Shown: positions 48,726 to 58,940 of the stretch, one piece after another
Layout of the letters: each line of letters starts with the position of its first letter
Numbering within the stretch: position 1 is the stretch's first letter
Origin: Penium margaritaceum
Lineage: Eukaryota > Streptophyta > Zygnematophyceae > Desmidiales > Peniaceae
Assembly: GCA_023375785.1 (NCBI GenBank)
Contig: SZWC01000542.1
Span: 181,179 to 245,178 of the forward strand
Length of the DNA stretch: 64,000 nucleotides
Direction of reading: 5' to 3'
Notes under the pieces: generated by a model
What the model saw: the letters and a program-made list of their open reading frames with translations, nothing else
Database searches by the model: none
What the model was told of the DNA's origin: nothing
Made by a program: the position numbers and the translations under genes

Positions 48726-51596
48726 CTCTAGTTTCATCCTCGTTGTACCATACTTGGGCCCGAGTTACAGTACAATTGCCCTCTACTTGTGCCCTAGTTG
48801 CATCCTTCAGGAAGCTATTTACGCACTAGATGCTATCTACTTACACTTAAGTTCCACCCTACTTACGTCATATGTGTGTCCTTGGTGCACCCTAGGTACA
48901 TCCTAGTTGCTTCTAATTGCACCCTACTTGCATCGACTTTCACCCTAGTTGCAGCCTACTTGAGCCCTAGGTGTGCTCTACTTGTTCCCTAACTGCACCC
49001 TAGTTGTTCCCTACTTGCACCCTAATTGCTCCCTACTTGTGCCTTAATTGCGCCCCAGTTACGCCCGAGTTGTGCCTTACTTGTACCCTGTTTGAACCTC
49101 AATTGTGCCCTGCTTGTACCCTTATTGCGCCCTTGCTATGCACTGGCTGTACCACAGCTACGCTTTAGTTGGGCATTAGCTATGTCCTAGTTGCGCTATG
49201 ATTGCACCCTAATGCTGCCCTAGTTGTGCCCTAGTTGCGCCCCAGTATCGCCCTACTTGCATCCTACTTGTGTCATTCCTACGCCCTAGTTGCGCCCTAG
49301 TTGCGACCTCATTGCATCCTACTTGCGCACTACTTGCGCCCTACTTGTACCCTAGTTGCAACTTGGTAGTGTCTTATTTTTGGTCTTGCTGGCCCTACTT
49401 GCACCATAGTTACGCCCTATTTCTCCCGTAGTTGTGCCCTAGTTTTGCCCGAGTTGCGTCTTACTTATACCAAAAATGTGCCCTACATACACCATTCTTC
49501 TACGCGACTTGAACCCTAATTGTGCCCTAGTTGCACCTCAGTTGGGTAATAGCTACGCCCTAGTTTGGCCCCAATTGCACCCTAGATATGCCCTAATTGT
49601 GCCAGATTCACGCCCTACTAGTTCCCTAGTTATGCCACGGTTGTGCCCTTCTTCCATCCTACTTACGTCCTACCAACGTCCTAGTTGCACCCTGGTTGAT
49701 ACCTACTTGATACCTACTTGGATCTTAGTTGCGCCTCAGTTGTGCTCTTGTTATGCCCTACTTCCTAGGTGTGCCCTACTTGCACCCTACTTTCCTCCTA
49801 GTTTCGCCTTATATACACCATACTTGCAACAAATGTGTATCCAAGTTGTGCCCTAGTTGCGTGTCCATTGGGCACTGGCTACGCCGTAGTTGCGCCCTTG
49901 TTATGCCCTAGGTGCACTCTTCTTGCACCCTTATTACGCCCTACTTCCACCCTAGATGCACCCTAGTTATGCCCTACGTGTGCCTTATTTGCGTCCTACA
50001 TGCGACCTCGTTGCACCCTAGTTCCAACCTAGTTGGGCACTACTTGCACCTTACTTGAACCCTAGTTGTGCCCTAGTTGCGTCCTAGTTGCCCCGTACTC
50101 TTGCCTTACTTCCGTCTTAGTTGCACCCTAGTTGTGCTTTACTTGGTATTTAGCTATGCCCAAGTTGCACCATTCTTGCGCCCTAGTTGAGCTATAGTTG
50201 TGCCCTGCTTGTACCCTTCTTATACCCTAGAAGCGCCCTACTTGAGATCTAGATGTGCCCTTCTTGCGTCCTAGTTGCGTCCTAGCTCCACCCTACTTGC
50301 ACCCTACTTGCGACCTTGTGGTACCCTAGTTGCACCCTAGTTGCGCCTTAGATGCACCCTACTTCCGCCCTACTTACGCCCTAGAACCGCCCAAGTTGGA
50401 CCCAAGCTGCACACTCCTTTCGCCCTAGTTGCATACTAGCTGTGCCCAAGTAGCGCCCTAGTTACGCCTTTGTTTGGGCACTAGCTACGCCATAGTTTTG
50501 CCCTAGTGCATCTTAAATGCTCCCCTCCTCGCGTCTGACTTGCACCCTCATTGTGTCCTAGTTGCGTGGTCCAACTTGGGTCCAACTTGGGCTCAGCTAG
50601 TATGCAACTAAGGTGCAATGAGTGTGCAACTTGGGTCTAAGTTGGGCAACGTAACTAGGGTGCAACTTGCACCCTAGTTGCGCCCTAGTTGTATCCTAGT
50701 TGTGTCCTTAGTTAAGCCCTCATTGTGCTCTACTTGCGCCCTAGTTGTGCCGTTAAAGTGCCCTCCTTGCGCCCTACTTGTGCCCTACTTGCGCCCTGCT
50801 TGCGCCCTACTTGCCCCCTACTTCTACCCTACTTACGCTCAAATTAAGCACTAGCGTTTCCCTTGTTATACCCTAGTTTCAACCTAGTTGCGCCCTCGTT
50901 GCGACGTACTTGCGGCCTCGTTGTTTCCTAGTTAGGACCTAGTTGAACCCCAGATGTATCGTTCTTGCACCCTACTTGCTCCCTACATGCACTCTAGTTG
51001 CACCCTAGTTGAGCGCTAGCTACACCATACTTGAGTCCCGTTTGTACCCTACTTGCACCATAGTTGTACCTTGTTTGCAACTCAGTTAGATACTAGCCAC
51101 ACCCTAGTTGCACACTAGTTGCCCCTAATTGGGCCCTACTTGTACCCTAATTTTTCCCTACTTGTGTCCTACTGTGCACCCTCATTGCACTATAGTTGCG
51201 CCTCAGTTGGGTACTAGCTGAGCCCTTGTTACACCCTAGCTATGCCTTAGTAGCTCCTTAGATGCACCCTACTTGCGCTCTACTTGCTCCCTACTTGCGC
51301 CCTACTTGCACCCTTACTACGCCAATATTGCAACCTAGTTACACCCTCATTGTACCCTACTTGCACCCTACTTGTGCCCTAGTTGCACACTAGTTGAACC
51401 TTAGTTACGCCTTACTTGTGCCCTATGTACGCCCTACTTGCACCCTAGTTGCGCCCTTATGCACTCTCATTACGTCCTACTTGTGCTATACTTGCATCCT
51501 CGTTGCACTGTAGATGCACCCTAGTTGCGCCATACTTGTATCCTACTAGTATCATAGTCACGTCCTATTTGAGGCCTAGTTCTGCCTAGTTCCACT
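48726..51596 (+). repeat. 11-bp minisatellite array, segment 5
   Basis: This is about 2.9 kb of the same array and polarity, except for the inverted block at about 50567-50665. It ends where the truncated LTR of element F begins. Confidence 0.94.
50567..50679 (-). repeat. Inverted block in the minisatellite with palindromic junction
   Basis: For about 100 bp the repeat reads in reverse complement (for example GGTGCAACTTGGG and AACTAGGGTGCAA). It switches back at a near-perfect palindrome: AACTAGGGTGCAA (50653-50665), one C, then TTGCACCCTAGTT (50667-50679). It is the only polarity flip I saw in about 17.7 kb of array. Confidence 0.85.
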
Positions 51597-51692
51597 CTAC
51601 ATCTTACGTCACTCTGCTGATGTACGCTTGCATGTCCTGACGCTTCTACCTGCTTCTGCTGCTGCTATCCTCATGCCTGCATTTTTCTGACA

Positions 51693-51704
51693 TGGTATCA
51701 GAGC
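51693..51704 (+). promoter_or_regulatory. Primer binding site of element F
   Basis: TGGTATCAGAGC follows the LTR end TGACA with no spacer, whereas family 1 has two bases between them. It is complementary to the 3' end of initiator tRNA-Met. Confidence 0.88.
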
Positions 51705-51722
51705 TTCAGGCAACATCACCTG

Positions 51723-52721
51723 TGTTGGATCTGGAGGAGAGAAGGAGCCTTGGAGCACCGAGCATGTGGGACTGAAAGGGCATCACTTGTCCTGAAGAAT
51801 GGTTGTTGAATCACTCAAAATGATGGAGTACATATAGAGCTAGAGCTTGGGCAAGTCAGCCCTCTCACACACCACTTAGGCATGGAGGCTAAGGCTCACA
51901 CACTAGAGTCCACAATCTCACACAAGGGAGGAAATCAGCCTAACGATCAGGCAGACCAGTCAGACACAACCTTGAGAGCTAGAGAATGCTCTCATGGCAC
52001 ACTCCTAGTGGTCACATCACCCACAAACCCATGGAGAATCGCCATGTGTGCATGGCTAGCACACAAGGATCTCACCTCACCTAAAAAGTAAGGAGAGGTA
52101 CCTTTATCCTAGTCAGCACACTCTGACAAGGCAATCCTAAGACCAAAGACCTTTTTGGATATTTCTCCCATCAGGTCTTGACCCTGGACCTCTTGCCTTT
52201 TTCTTTTCTCAGGCTAAGGCATGGAGCCATCACCCATGNGAGAGCTAGAGAATGCTCTCATGGCACACTCCTAGTGGTCACATCACCCACAAACCCATGG
52301 AGAATCGCCATGTGTGCATGGCTAGCACACAAGGATCTCACCTCACCTAAAAAGTAAGGAGAGGTACCTTTATCCTAGTCAGCACACTCTGACAAGGCAA
52401 TCCTAAGACCAAAGACCTTTTTGGATATTTCTCCCATCAGGTCTTGACCCTGGACCTCTTGCCTTTTTCTTTTCTCAGGCTAAGGCATGGAGCCATAGCC
52501 CATGGCCACTCAGACATCGGCGGTTCCTGACCCCCAAAACTTCGAAAATTCATATCTCCCAATCCGACCGTTGGATCGGCCTGGAACTTGGACAATAGAT
52601 AACTTGCCACGTGATATTTCCAATGGAGAAGACGGATTGACGATCGGCGCAGGCATCTTGAAGTTTTCTATAACTTACTCCTGTGGACCTGAAACTGAGC
52701 CGGACGGCTCCTTTCCCAACA
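51723..52721 (-). repeat. Family-1 solo LTR inserted in element F
   Basis: A single family-1 LTR (TGTTGGATCTGG to CCCAACA on the plus strand) with no internal region. Near-matching 5-bp flanks ACCTG (51718-51722) and ACATG (52722-52726) indicate true insertion followed by LTR-LTR recombination. Its apparent 999 bp includes a 265 bp duplication around an N, so the true length is about 733 bp. Confidence 0.9.
51974..52504. other. Assembly gap with duplicated flanks (265 bp twice, N at 52239)
   Basis: Bases 51974-52238 recur at 52240-52504 around one N, inside the solo LTR. It is the fourth example of the same gap pattern in the window. Confidence 0.87.
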
Positions 52722-53189
52722 ACATGGAGTCCCGTGACCCCATCATCGCTCTGCCGCGATCCTTCCTCCACTGCTTCCATTCATGTTCTTCTACTGCCGC
52801 TACCGTCACCTCCCGCTTCTCCGCTTCGTCAACAGCTGATATCAACAGCACTGCCTGACGAGTTCCCCTCGCTGAAGAAACGCCTCGTCATTCTAAGGAA
52901 GCCCTGCGTCCATTTCCGCGCTCGTGGCCAACAATTGGTGAGTTGTCGTCCACATCAGCCGCAAGCAACTCTCCAGCTGCCGCCTGCCGTCAACTATCAA
53001 GAAGCTTCCTACCATCTGCTGCCCCTCATTGCCTCTGCCTCCACAAGCACCTCCTCCTCTCGCCTCTTTCCTCATCAGCATCATCTGCTACTTCCTCCTC
53101 GTCATCTACAGCCCACCTGCATCTATCATCTTAAGCCGCCTTCTCACATCGCCTTCTCCAACCGTCAGCAGCTGGAACCCAAACTGCCG

Positions 53190-53406
53190 TTATCAGGATA
53201 TCGGACACCACCAATCTTCCTCCTCCTATTTCCGAGGCAATTGGGGAACAAGTCATCACTCTCCTGATTTCAATAGACCAGTGCCTCTGCTTGCTACCTG
53301 ACTCTCTCCATCGCAACTAACTTTCTTGAACTGTTAGGATACCGGACACCACCAGTCTTCTTGCCCACCGAGGGCCAACTGGGGAACATGCCGTCACTCT
53401 CCTGAA
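53190..53406 (+). repeat. Direct repeat inside element F (~143 bp spacing)
   Basis: The segment from GATATCGGACACCACCA to CACTCTCCTGA at 53190-53266 recurs, diverged, at 53333-53406. Both copies share GGACACCACCA, a TTGGGGAACA/CTGGGGAACA segment and the CACTCTCCTGA end. Confidence 0.8.
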
Positions 53407-53764
53407 AGCAGAAGAAGTGGTTGTATCGCTCTACCTCTCTACTCCATCGTCTCTCATATCTCCTGCCTCTGTTTGCCTCGTTCTCTACCTTCCTCCTTCT
53501 GCATCGTCATCCATCCTCATTCTTCGCATCATTCCCATCTACTACCTTCGGTCCTCCTTGCCATCCTCGCTCCTCAGCTCCATCAGCCGCCTGTTCCTGC
53601 CTCATCTCCGTCTGCTCCACGTCCCTCCGCAATCAGCATCTCCCGCGTCGCCTTCACATCAATCATCTTCATCAGCATCGTCTCGCAGCCCACGTGGTTC
53701 CGCCCCTGCATCCACTCATTCAATTGTTTCCTCATTCCTCCGCTTCTGCATCGCTTTCAGCTCA

Positions 53765-54360
53765 GCACAAGGAACCACCTGGTCGTAGTGCCCGTTTCGC
53801 GACGACCTGCGCCCACGCCGAAACATCCTTAAGCGCACGCGCCTAGCCCCTGCACCCACTCCGCCATCATCATCAGCCTCCGTTTCTTCATCAGCAATCA
53901 TCAGCATCTGTGACCAGCACAAGGATCTTCACAAGCTAGCTACGCGCTTCGCAGCAGCCTACACCCACGCCAGTAGCAGATTTCTCGTGGCGCGTTGGCA
54001 CCTGCCTTCCCCTTGCCGCATTCTACTCCCCTATTTCAACAGTGCACGTGGTTTCACCTCTGCTCCTTCTCCATCATCAATCACTACTCCGCCGTTCGTA
54101 TCATCCTCTGTCCGGCACACAGATCCTCCCAGTTGCATCGCTCGAGTCGCGACGACCTACGCCCACGCCGAAACTTCGCAAGCGCACGAGGTTCACCCCT
54201 GCACCATCTAAATCATCAATCATTCCTCCGGTTGTTCCTCTGCCCTCAGCATCGCTCTCTGCTCGGCATAAGGATCTGCCCGGTCGCATTACCTATTCCG
54301 TGACGACGTGCACACAACGCCGAAACTTTCGCAGCGTACGTGTCCTTGCCCTTGCATCCA
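53765..54360 (+). repeat. Degenerate tandem repeats inside element F (~150-200 bp unit)
   Basis: An anchor like GACGACCTGCGCCCACGCC followed by GAAAC occurs near 53801, 54151 and 54302, with a weaker copy near 53951. Between anchors lie CT-rich CATCATCATC and CTCGGCATAAGGATCT-type segments. The unit is the main content of the middle of F. Confidence 0.75.
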
Positions 54361-54561
54361 CTCCTACCTCCAGCATTCCTCCACCTTCGTCCTTCGCTCA
54401 TTCACCACCCTCTCCAACAATCTCAATCGCTCTGAATTGCTATTCCATGTCTGTGTCCACAACTCAGCACACAAACCTGCGGCCTTGGAGATCCTCGGCC
54501 TCTTCACTGGACCTGACAAGTATCTACTCTCTCCCTGTGACAATCCAAGCAACCGTCAGAT

Positions 54562-55104
54562 ATGGCGGCCAGGGAGGGTTCAATACGACAATGTCTCTGG
54601 TGGGGACATGGAAAACCCATGAATCAAGGAATTTGCAAACACGCTCACAGAATCCCCATTCTTCACTTCAACGATGCAGGCGAATTCAACCATGACAAAT
54701 GGCTTGCTGCACTGGAACTACACGCAGATGTGAGCTTCGGCACCCTTGAACTCTGGGACATCTTCAGCAAACAACGAGACTACTTCCACGTCGAATTCTC
54801 GACTCTTAACATTCGGCAATACTGGAGCAACTACTTCCTCACCGAATATCAAGCCCTGGTCATCTTGTACCTCACTACCGACCGTCCATTCCATTCTATT
54901 CTTCGGGCCTATGATCCTTGGTCAAGCGATATTTCAAGTCTCATGAGCAACATAAGCCAAGAATGCAGACTCCGACGAGGACATCGATGGAGAACAATTC
55001 AATCAGGAAGGATCACCGTGGAAGACGTCCCTGAGATCCCAGACATGCCTCCCCTTCACCTCCTACCCAGTCCTCCATCTCCACCTACATCCTCAGCTCA
55101 CTAA
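54562..55104 (+). CDS. Unidentified 180-codon open frame in element F
   Basis: This is the longest open frame of F's internal region, ending about 70 bp before the 3' LTR. The product would be soluble and aromatic-rich in the middle (YFHVEFSTLNIRQYWSNYF, residues about 75-95), with a Pro/Ser-rich tail. I see no zinc knuckle, protease or polymerase motif. Its place suggests a gag-derived remnant, but sequence alone does not show that. It may be a chance frame, so confidence is low. Confidence 0.3.
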   Translation: MAAREGSIRQCLWWGHGKPMNQGICKHAHRIPILHFNDAGEFNHDKWLAALELHADVSFGTLELWDIFSKQRDYFHVEFSTLNIRQYWSNYFLTEYQALVILYLTTDRPFHSILRAYDPWSSDISSLMSNISQECRLRRGHRWRTIQSGRITVEDVPEIPDMPPLHLLPSPPSPPTSSAH

Positions 55105-55160
55105 CATAGAAATGGTGGAACTTCATCTAACTCAGACCGCGCAACATGCACTGATTCAAG

Positions 55161-55172
55161 TTTCAAGGGGGA
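55161..55172 (+). promoter_or_regulatory. Polypurine tract of element F
   Basis: TTTCAAGGGGGA directly precedes the TGTTGG start of the 3' LTR, as expected for the plus-strand primer site. Confidence 0.8.
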
Positions 55173-55784
55173 TGTTGGAATATCCTTATGAAACAGACTG
55201 AGTACAGAGGTACTGTCCGAGAAATACCTTCTAAACAATGGTTCAGGTCTAGCCACTGAACCACCTTGCAACGGGTCTCCGGTCACGTGACTGTTTGGAC
55301 CTTACTGTCAAGTTATTCCTAATAAAGTGACATGTGTCACTCGCGTCCGGTTAGCGGAAAGAAGCCGTTGGTTAGCACTTTTGTCCTGTTCTAACCTTTT
55401 ATACTGAGGATGTTCATTCCCTCGAGTCAACCAGAACAGTCCTTCCCATCCTGTTCACCGTTGGTTCCGCGGCTTCGCCGCCGTGTCTTCGCTCTGCTCG
55501 CACCTCGCATTCCTTGCCTTTGCGAGCCTCTCTCAGCTCTTTGCTCCGTTACTTCCGCTCCTTCGCTCAGCTCTCTGACTTAGCCAACCATCACTTATCT
55601 CGGTAGCACTCTCTCTCATCAGCTTGTCTATCTCGACTACCGCACATCTCAACCTCTATCAACATCTGCAACTAACTCCTCGAGACCGCTCTCGCTTACG
55701 TCACTGTGCTAACGTACGCTTGCATGTCCCGATGCTTCTACCTGCTTCTGCTGCTACTGTCCTCATGCCTGCATTCTTTTGACA
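55173..55784 (+). repeat. 3' LTR of element F (612 bp)
   Basis: It starts TGTTGGAATATCC and ends CTTTTGACA. Its last ~95 bp match 51597-51692. It contains a perfect palindrome GTCACGTGAC with a G-box core (55282-55291), GTGACA/TGTCAC arms at 55327-55340 and a TATA-like TTTATAC near 55398. The minisatellite follows immediately. Confidence 0.88.
55282..55291 (+). promoter_or_regulatory. G-box palindrome in the LTR of F
   Basis: GTCACGTGAC is a perfect 10-bp palindrome around CACGTG, the classic plant bZIP/bHLH site. It lies about 115 bp upstream of the TATA-like box at 55398, a plausible U3 enhancer position. Binding is inferred only from the motif. Confidence 0.5.
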
Positions 55785-55943
55785 TTAAGTTGGGTACTAG
55801 CTACACCCTAGTTGCGGCCTGGTTGCGCCATAGTTGCGCCTGATCTGGGCCATCCTTGTTCCCTTCTTGTGCCTTAGTTGTACTCTAGTTGCATCCTAGT
55901 TTTGTCCTAGTTGGGCCTTAGTTGCGCCATAGTTGTATCCTTC
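55785..55943 (+). repeat. 11-bp minisatellite array, segment 6 (short)
   Basis: This is about 160 bp of the same repeat, starting with the TTGGGTACTAGCTAC marker. It lies between the 3' LTR of F and the truncated integrase of E1. It shows that both elements entered the same array. Confidence 0.92.
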
Positions 55944-57660
55944 TCGTGCGCAGTAGCTTGACCTTGTTGCTTATCTGCTGCTCTACCATCGCAACAAACG
56001 CTTATAGCTTCTCCTTGACCTCTCCTTTTATCTTGAGGAAATAGATCCTCATCTTCTGCCTGTGGTGATCGATAAAGGTCAAGAAATACTTTTACCGTCG
56101 TCCGAAGGGGTGCGGAATAGTCCACACATATCAGAGTGAATCAAGCCAAAGATTGTTGCTGCATATTATCCATTACGCTAAAAGGGCGTTCTCTTTGCCT
56201 TGCCTTGGAGGCATGGCTCACACAGCTTCTTACACTTTTCCTCATCCTTGGCCTTGCATCCCTCCATCCTATGAATCACTTTATGCTGCTGTATAGCGTG
56301 TAGTGTGCTGATGCCTACATGGCGAAACCGCCTGTGCCACAGCTCAGCATCTGTGTCGATGGAGTTGGCCGCCATGGTGACAGCGAGTGGTACAACATCA
56401 GGCTTTCGAGACTTGGACTCTTCAACCATCGCATATCCCTTATTTGTACTCTTAAGGGGTTTGGTCTACAGCACGTAGAGTCCATCAAACCTTGGGACTT
56501 GCGCAACAAGACTCTCCTTGGAATAGGAGATCTTGATGTCCTTGTTCTTGACAATCACGGCCTCCTCCTTTGTGAAAATGACTGTCATTTTGTGGTATGT
56601 GATTTTGGAAACTGAGAAGAGGTTTGCCGTAAATGACGGCATGTAGATGACGTTCTCGAGCTTCAAGTCTTTTTCAGCGCCATTCACATTGATGCTGGTT
56701 AACTTATCTCCCTCGCGTAGCGCATGGACAAGGCTGTCGTTGGCATACCTTAAGCGACATTCAGTATCCACAATGGAGATGAACCCATGCTTCTCCCTTG
56801 AGGAAAGGTGGTTCGTACTTGAGTCAAGCCCGTAGGCTTCATGCTTGAATAGTGCCGCCTCTTTGGTCGCCGACACGCTCTCAGTCATCATGTTCGTCAA
56901 CTCATTACCCTTTCCTTTGCCCTTATATCTACCACCATGATTTTTGTCTTCCTTCAGCGAAGCCCTGCACTCCCGTGCCCAATGCCCAGGCTTGCCACAG
57001 TTTTGGCACTTCCCAACATGCTTTGAACTCTTCCAACTCCCACCATTGCCTTTTCCTCCATCGGCACTGCTTTCGCTATTACTTTGACCAGGAGAGGAGT
57101 TGTTGCCACAACCAGCGTACGATGCAGCATAGGCTGAAATATTAGCCTCACTACCACTGAGATGAATGGCCTCCTTGTACACGTACTTGGACACCACCTC
57201 ATACGTCAAATCCTCCTCCTGACCGCCAAAGACGATGATCAAAGATCCCAGCTTTCAGGTAGCGCCATGAAGAGGATCATGGCCTGCATGTTGGTGTCGA
57301 TTTCCCAGTTCATTTGAGTTACTTGTTGCAGCAGTCCTTCAAACTGCAACAAGAATTCCGGAATCAACTCTCACTTGCTCACCCTCATCGAAATCAGCTT
57401 TTGAAGGATGAAAAGGTGATTTACAAGAGCCGTTGACTGGTGTACACGTGCAAGCTTCTCATAAGCCTTTGATGTATCTGCGATATCTTGGAGGTGGACA
57501 TGAAGTGAATCATGCATTGATGTCACAAGCGCCATGTCATTTTTGACACTCCACTCTTCATATCTAGCATCTGTGTTTTGAGGTGCAACCTCTTCTCCAA
57601 GGAACATCTTCAAGTAGCCACGCACCCTCATGACAATCTCAAATTACCATTTCCATAAGG
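55944..57660 (-). pseudogene. E1 gag, protease and first part of integrase, fossil
   Basis: Gag starts around 57630-57700, and its zinc knuckle CQNCGKPGHWAREC is at 56967-57008. A glycine/lysine-rich stretch follows, then the protease region (LDSSTNHLSS, about 56790-56825). The integrase zinc region has ELWHRRFRHVG (about 56310-56345) and CEPCLQGKAKR (about 56190-56225). The start of the catalytic core reaches the minisatellite at about 55943. The gag start region resembles that of E2 at 62340-62700. Confidence 0.85.
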
Positions 57661-58110
57661 GAAAACCAAATCCTTTGAAATTTGTTACCCCCCCCCCCCG
57701 TTGACCGTTTCGAGAGTGAGCGTCACTGGTATCGTAATACTACTCCTCTGCTTCTCTGCTTCTCTGCTTCCTTCAGTCCGATGTAGGCTTATTTAGGTTG
57801 TTGTGTACTACCGGTTTACAAGGTATGGATCTGTTGTGTACCCTTTTTCCGGAAAGTACCTGCAAACAGAGAAGAGCGCACACTAGCAAACCCAAGATTG
57901 TGCCTCAAAGGACAGAGCTTATCCTGGTTAGGGTCCAAGGGTCGTACCTCCAAGGGCAGAGCTTATTCTTGGCCCTTGTTTGCTAAGGGCCAGCACTCGT
58001 GAATGGAGCCGATGGAGCAGATGGAACAGATGAAGCTGATGGATCTGATGCGCACCGCAAGATAGAGAGGGCGAGAGAGTGCACAGAAGCGTGCCTTACA
58101 ACTAGTCAGT

Positions 58111-58125
58111 GTGGACCCATAACCC
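58111..58125 (-). promoter_or_regulatory. Primer binding site of E1, anticodon-arm type
   Basis: GTGGACCCATAACCC on the plus strand matches the initiator tRNA-Met anticodon arm at 14 of 15 bases. It is two bases from the LTR terminus TGTCAACC. Arrangement is the same as in element D. Confidence 0.78.
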
Positions 58126-58127
58126 TT

Positions 58128-58883
58128 TGTCAACCTACATGAGGCGACGGTCTAGAAAACGGGTTTTGACATAATGGTTCTCGCCAACCGCTCTTGGTAT
58201 TGCAAGCAAGAGATGATACCAACCTCAGAGCAAAGGATCCACACAGAGCAGTTCATAAGAATCACTTCCTTGCACTATGTCCTTAGTACCTGGTCACTTT
58301 TGCACAAGGAGCAAACTCCTGGGGCTTAGACCAACCAATTCTTCTTTCGTGTCTACCTCTGGTGGACAATTGTGTTAGGAGTCTCAAAGATAAGAACGGT
58401 ACTCAGCGACAAGCAACTGACAGGTTCTTAGTCATAGAGCTAGCCTCTAGCCTAGGCGCACAATGGCTCCTTTGGATAAGCCACTTTGGGGGCAATCTAG
58501 ATTGCGTCATCCCCCCTGCCTACATGGCCCTCCCTATGACCGCCAAGTGGCGCCAGTCACCAGGAAGGACCTTGGAATCTTCTAAGATGTATCTTAGAAC
58601 CTTCTTGTCCCCCTTTTAGTTCCAAAGAAAATTAGTCATTGGGCTGGGATTTGACCAGGTGACCTCTCACTCTAGAGATTATCTCTGGAACGTCTCAGCC
58701 AACATAGTGTATGCAGCACATACTATCTAGTTTAGACAAAGGGGACTTGCTCCAAACGAGCAATATATGTCTTGTCTATCTGGACCAAAAATAGGGGACT
58801 TACTCCACAGGAGAAGTGCATGCCTAGTCCGTTCAGTGCATGTCCAAATGTAAGCTATGGAAAAGGAGCATATCAGGTCAACA
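58128..58883 (-). repeat. Internal LTR of E1 (756 bp)
   Basis: It is bounded by TGTCAACC and GGTCAACA on the plus strand, an 8-base near-perfect inverted terminus. A primer site lies on its left side and a polypurine tract on its right. It therefore serves as a 5' LTR for the left half and a 3' LTR for the right half. It resembles 63187-63475 directly and 61769-62286 in inverted orientation. Confidence 0.85.
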
Positions 58884-58940
58884 AACTCTCCCTTGTACCT
58901 CTGTCCATTAGCTGTGAGATATCTCCTCTCTCCAGCTGTC

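Larger units (their letters stand above)
51597..55784 (+). mobile_element. Non-autonomous LTR element F (no pol), carrying a family-1 solo LTR
   Basis: F has the 3' ~95 bp of a 5' LTR (51597-51692), a perfect primer site (51693-51704), an internal region of about 2.4 kb, a purine tract and a complete 3' LTR (55173-55784). No protease, integrase, RT or RNase H motif was found in any frame. F therefore looks like a large non-autonomous LTR derivative that would depend on another element's enzymes. Its LTRs are unlike those of families 1-3. The left LTR is truncated against the minisatellite, so it is broken, and its target duplication is lost. Confidence 0.8.

Noticed and set aside
7788-51600. 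Many Leu/Pro/Cys-rich open frames across the minisatellite (for example 7856-8329, 11632-12063, 20100-20477)
   Set aside because: An 11-base repeat read in triplets gives an 11-residue protein repeat by arithmetic. The frames survive only where CTAG has become CTAC, and they start and stop at random. No signal, domain or codon bias supports a gene.
52683-54695. Ser/Pro-rich open frames in the middle of element F as host genes
   Set aside because: The region is CT-rich with internal direct repeats, several frames are open at once for compositional reasons, and it lies between the primer site and purine tract of an LTR element.
57690-57702. Poly-C run as a regulatory tract
   Set aside because: It lies in the decayed leader of E1, with no matching run in E2. 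It is most simply slippage or a sequencing-prone homopolymer.
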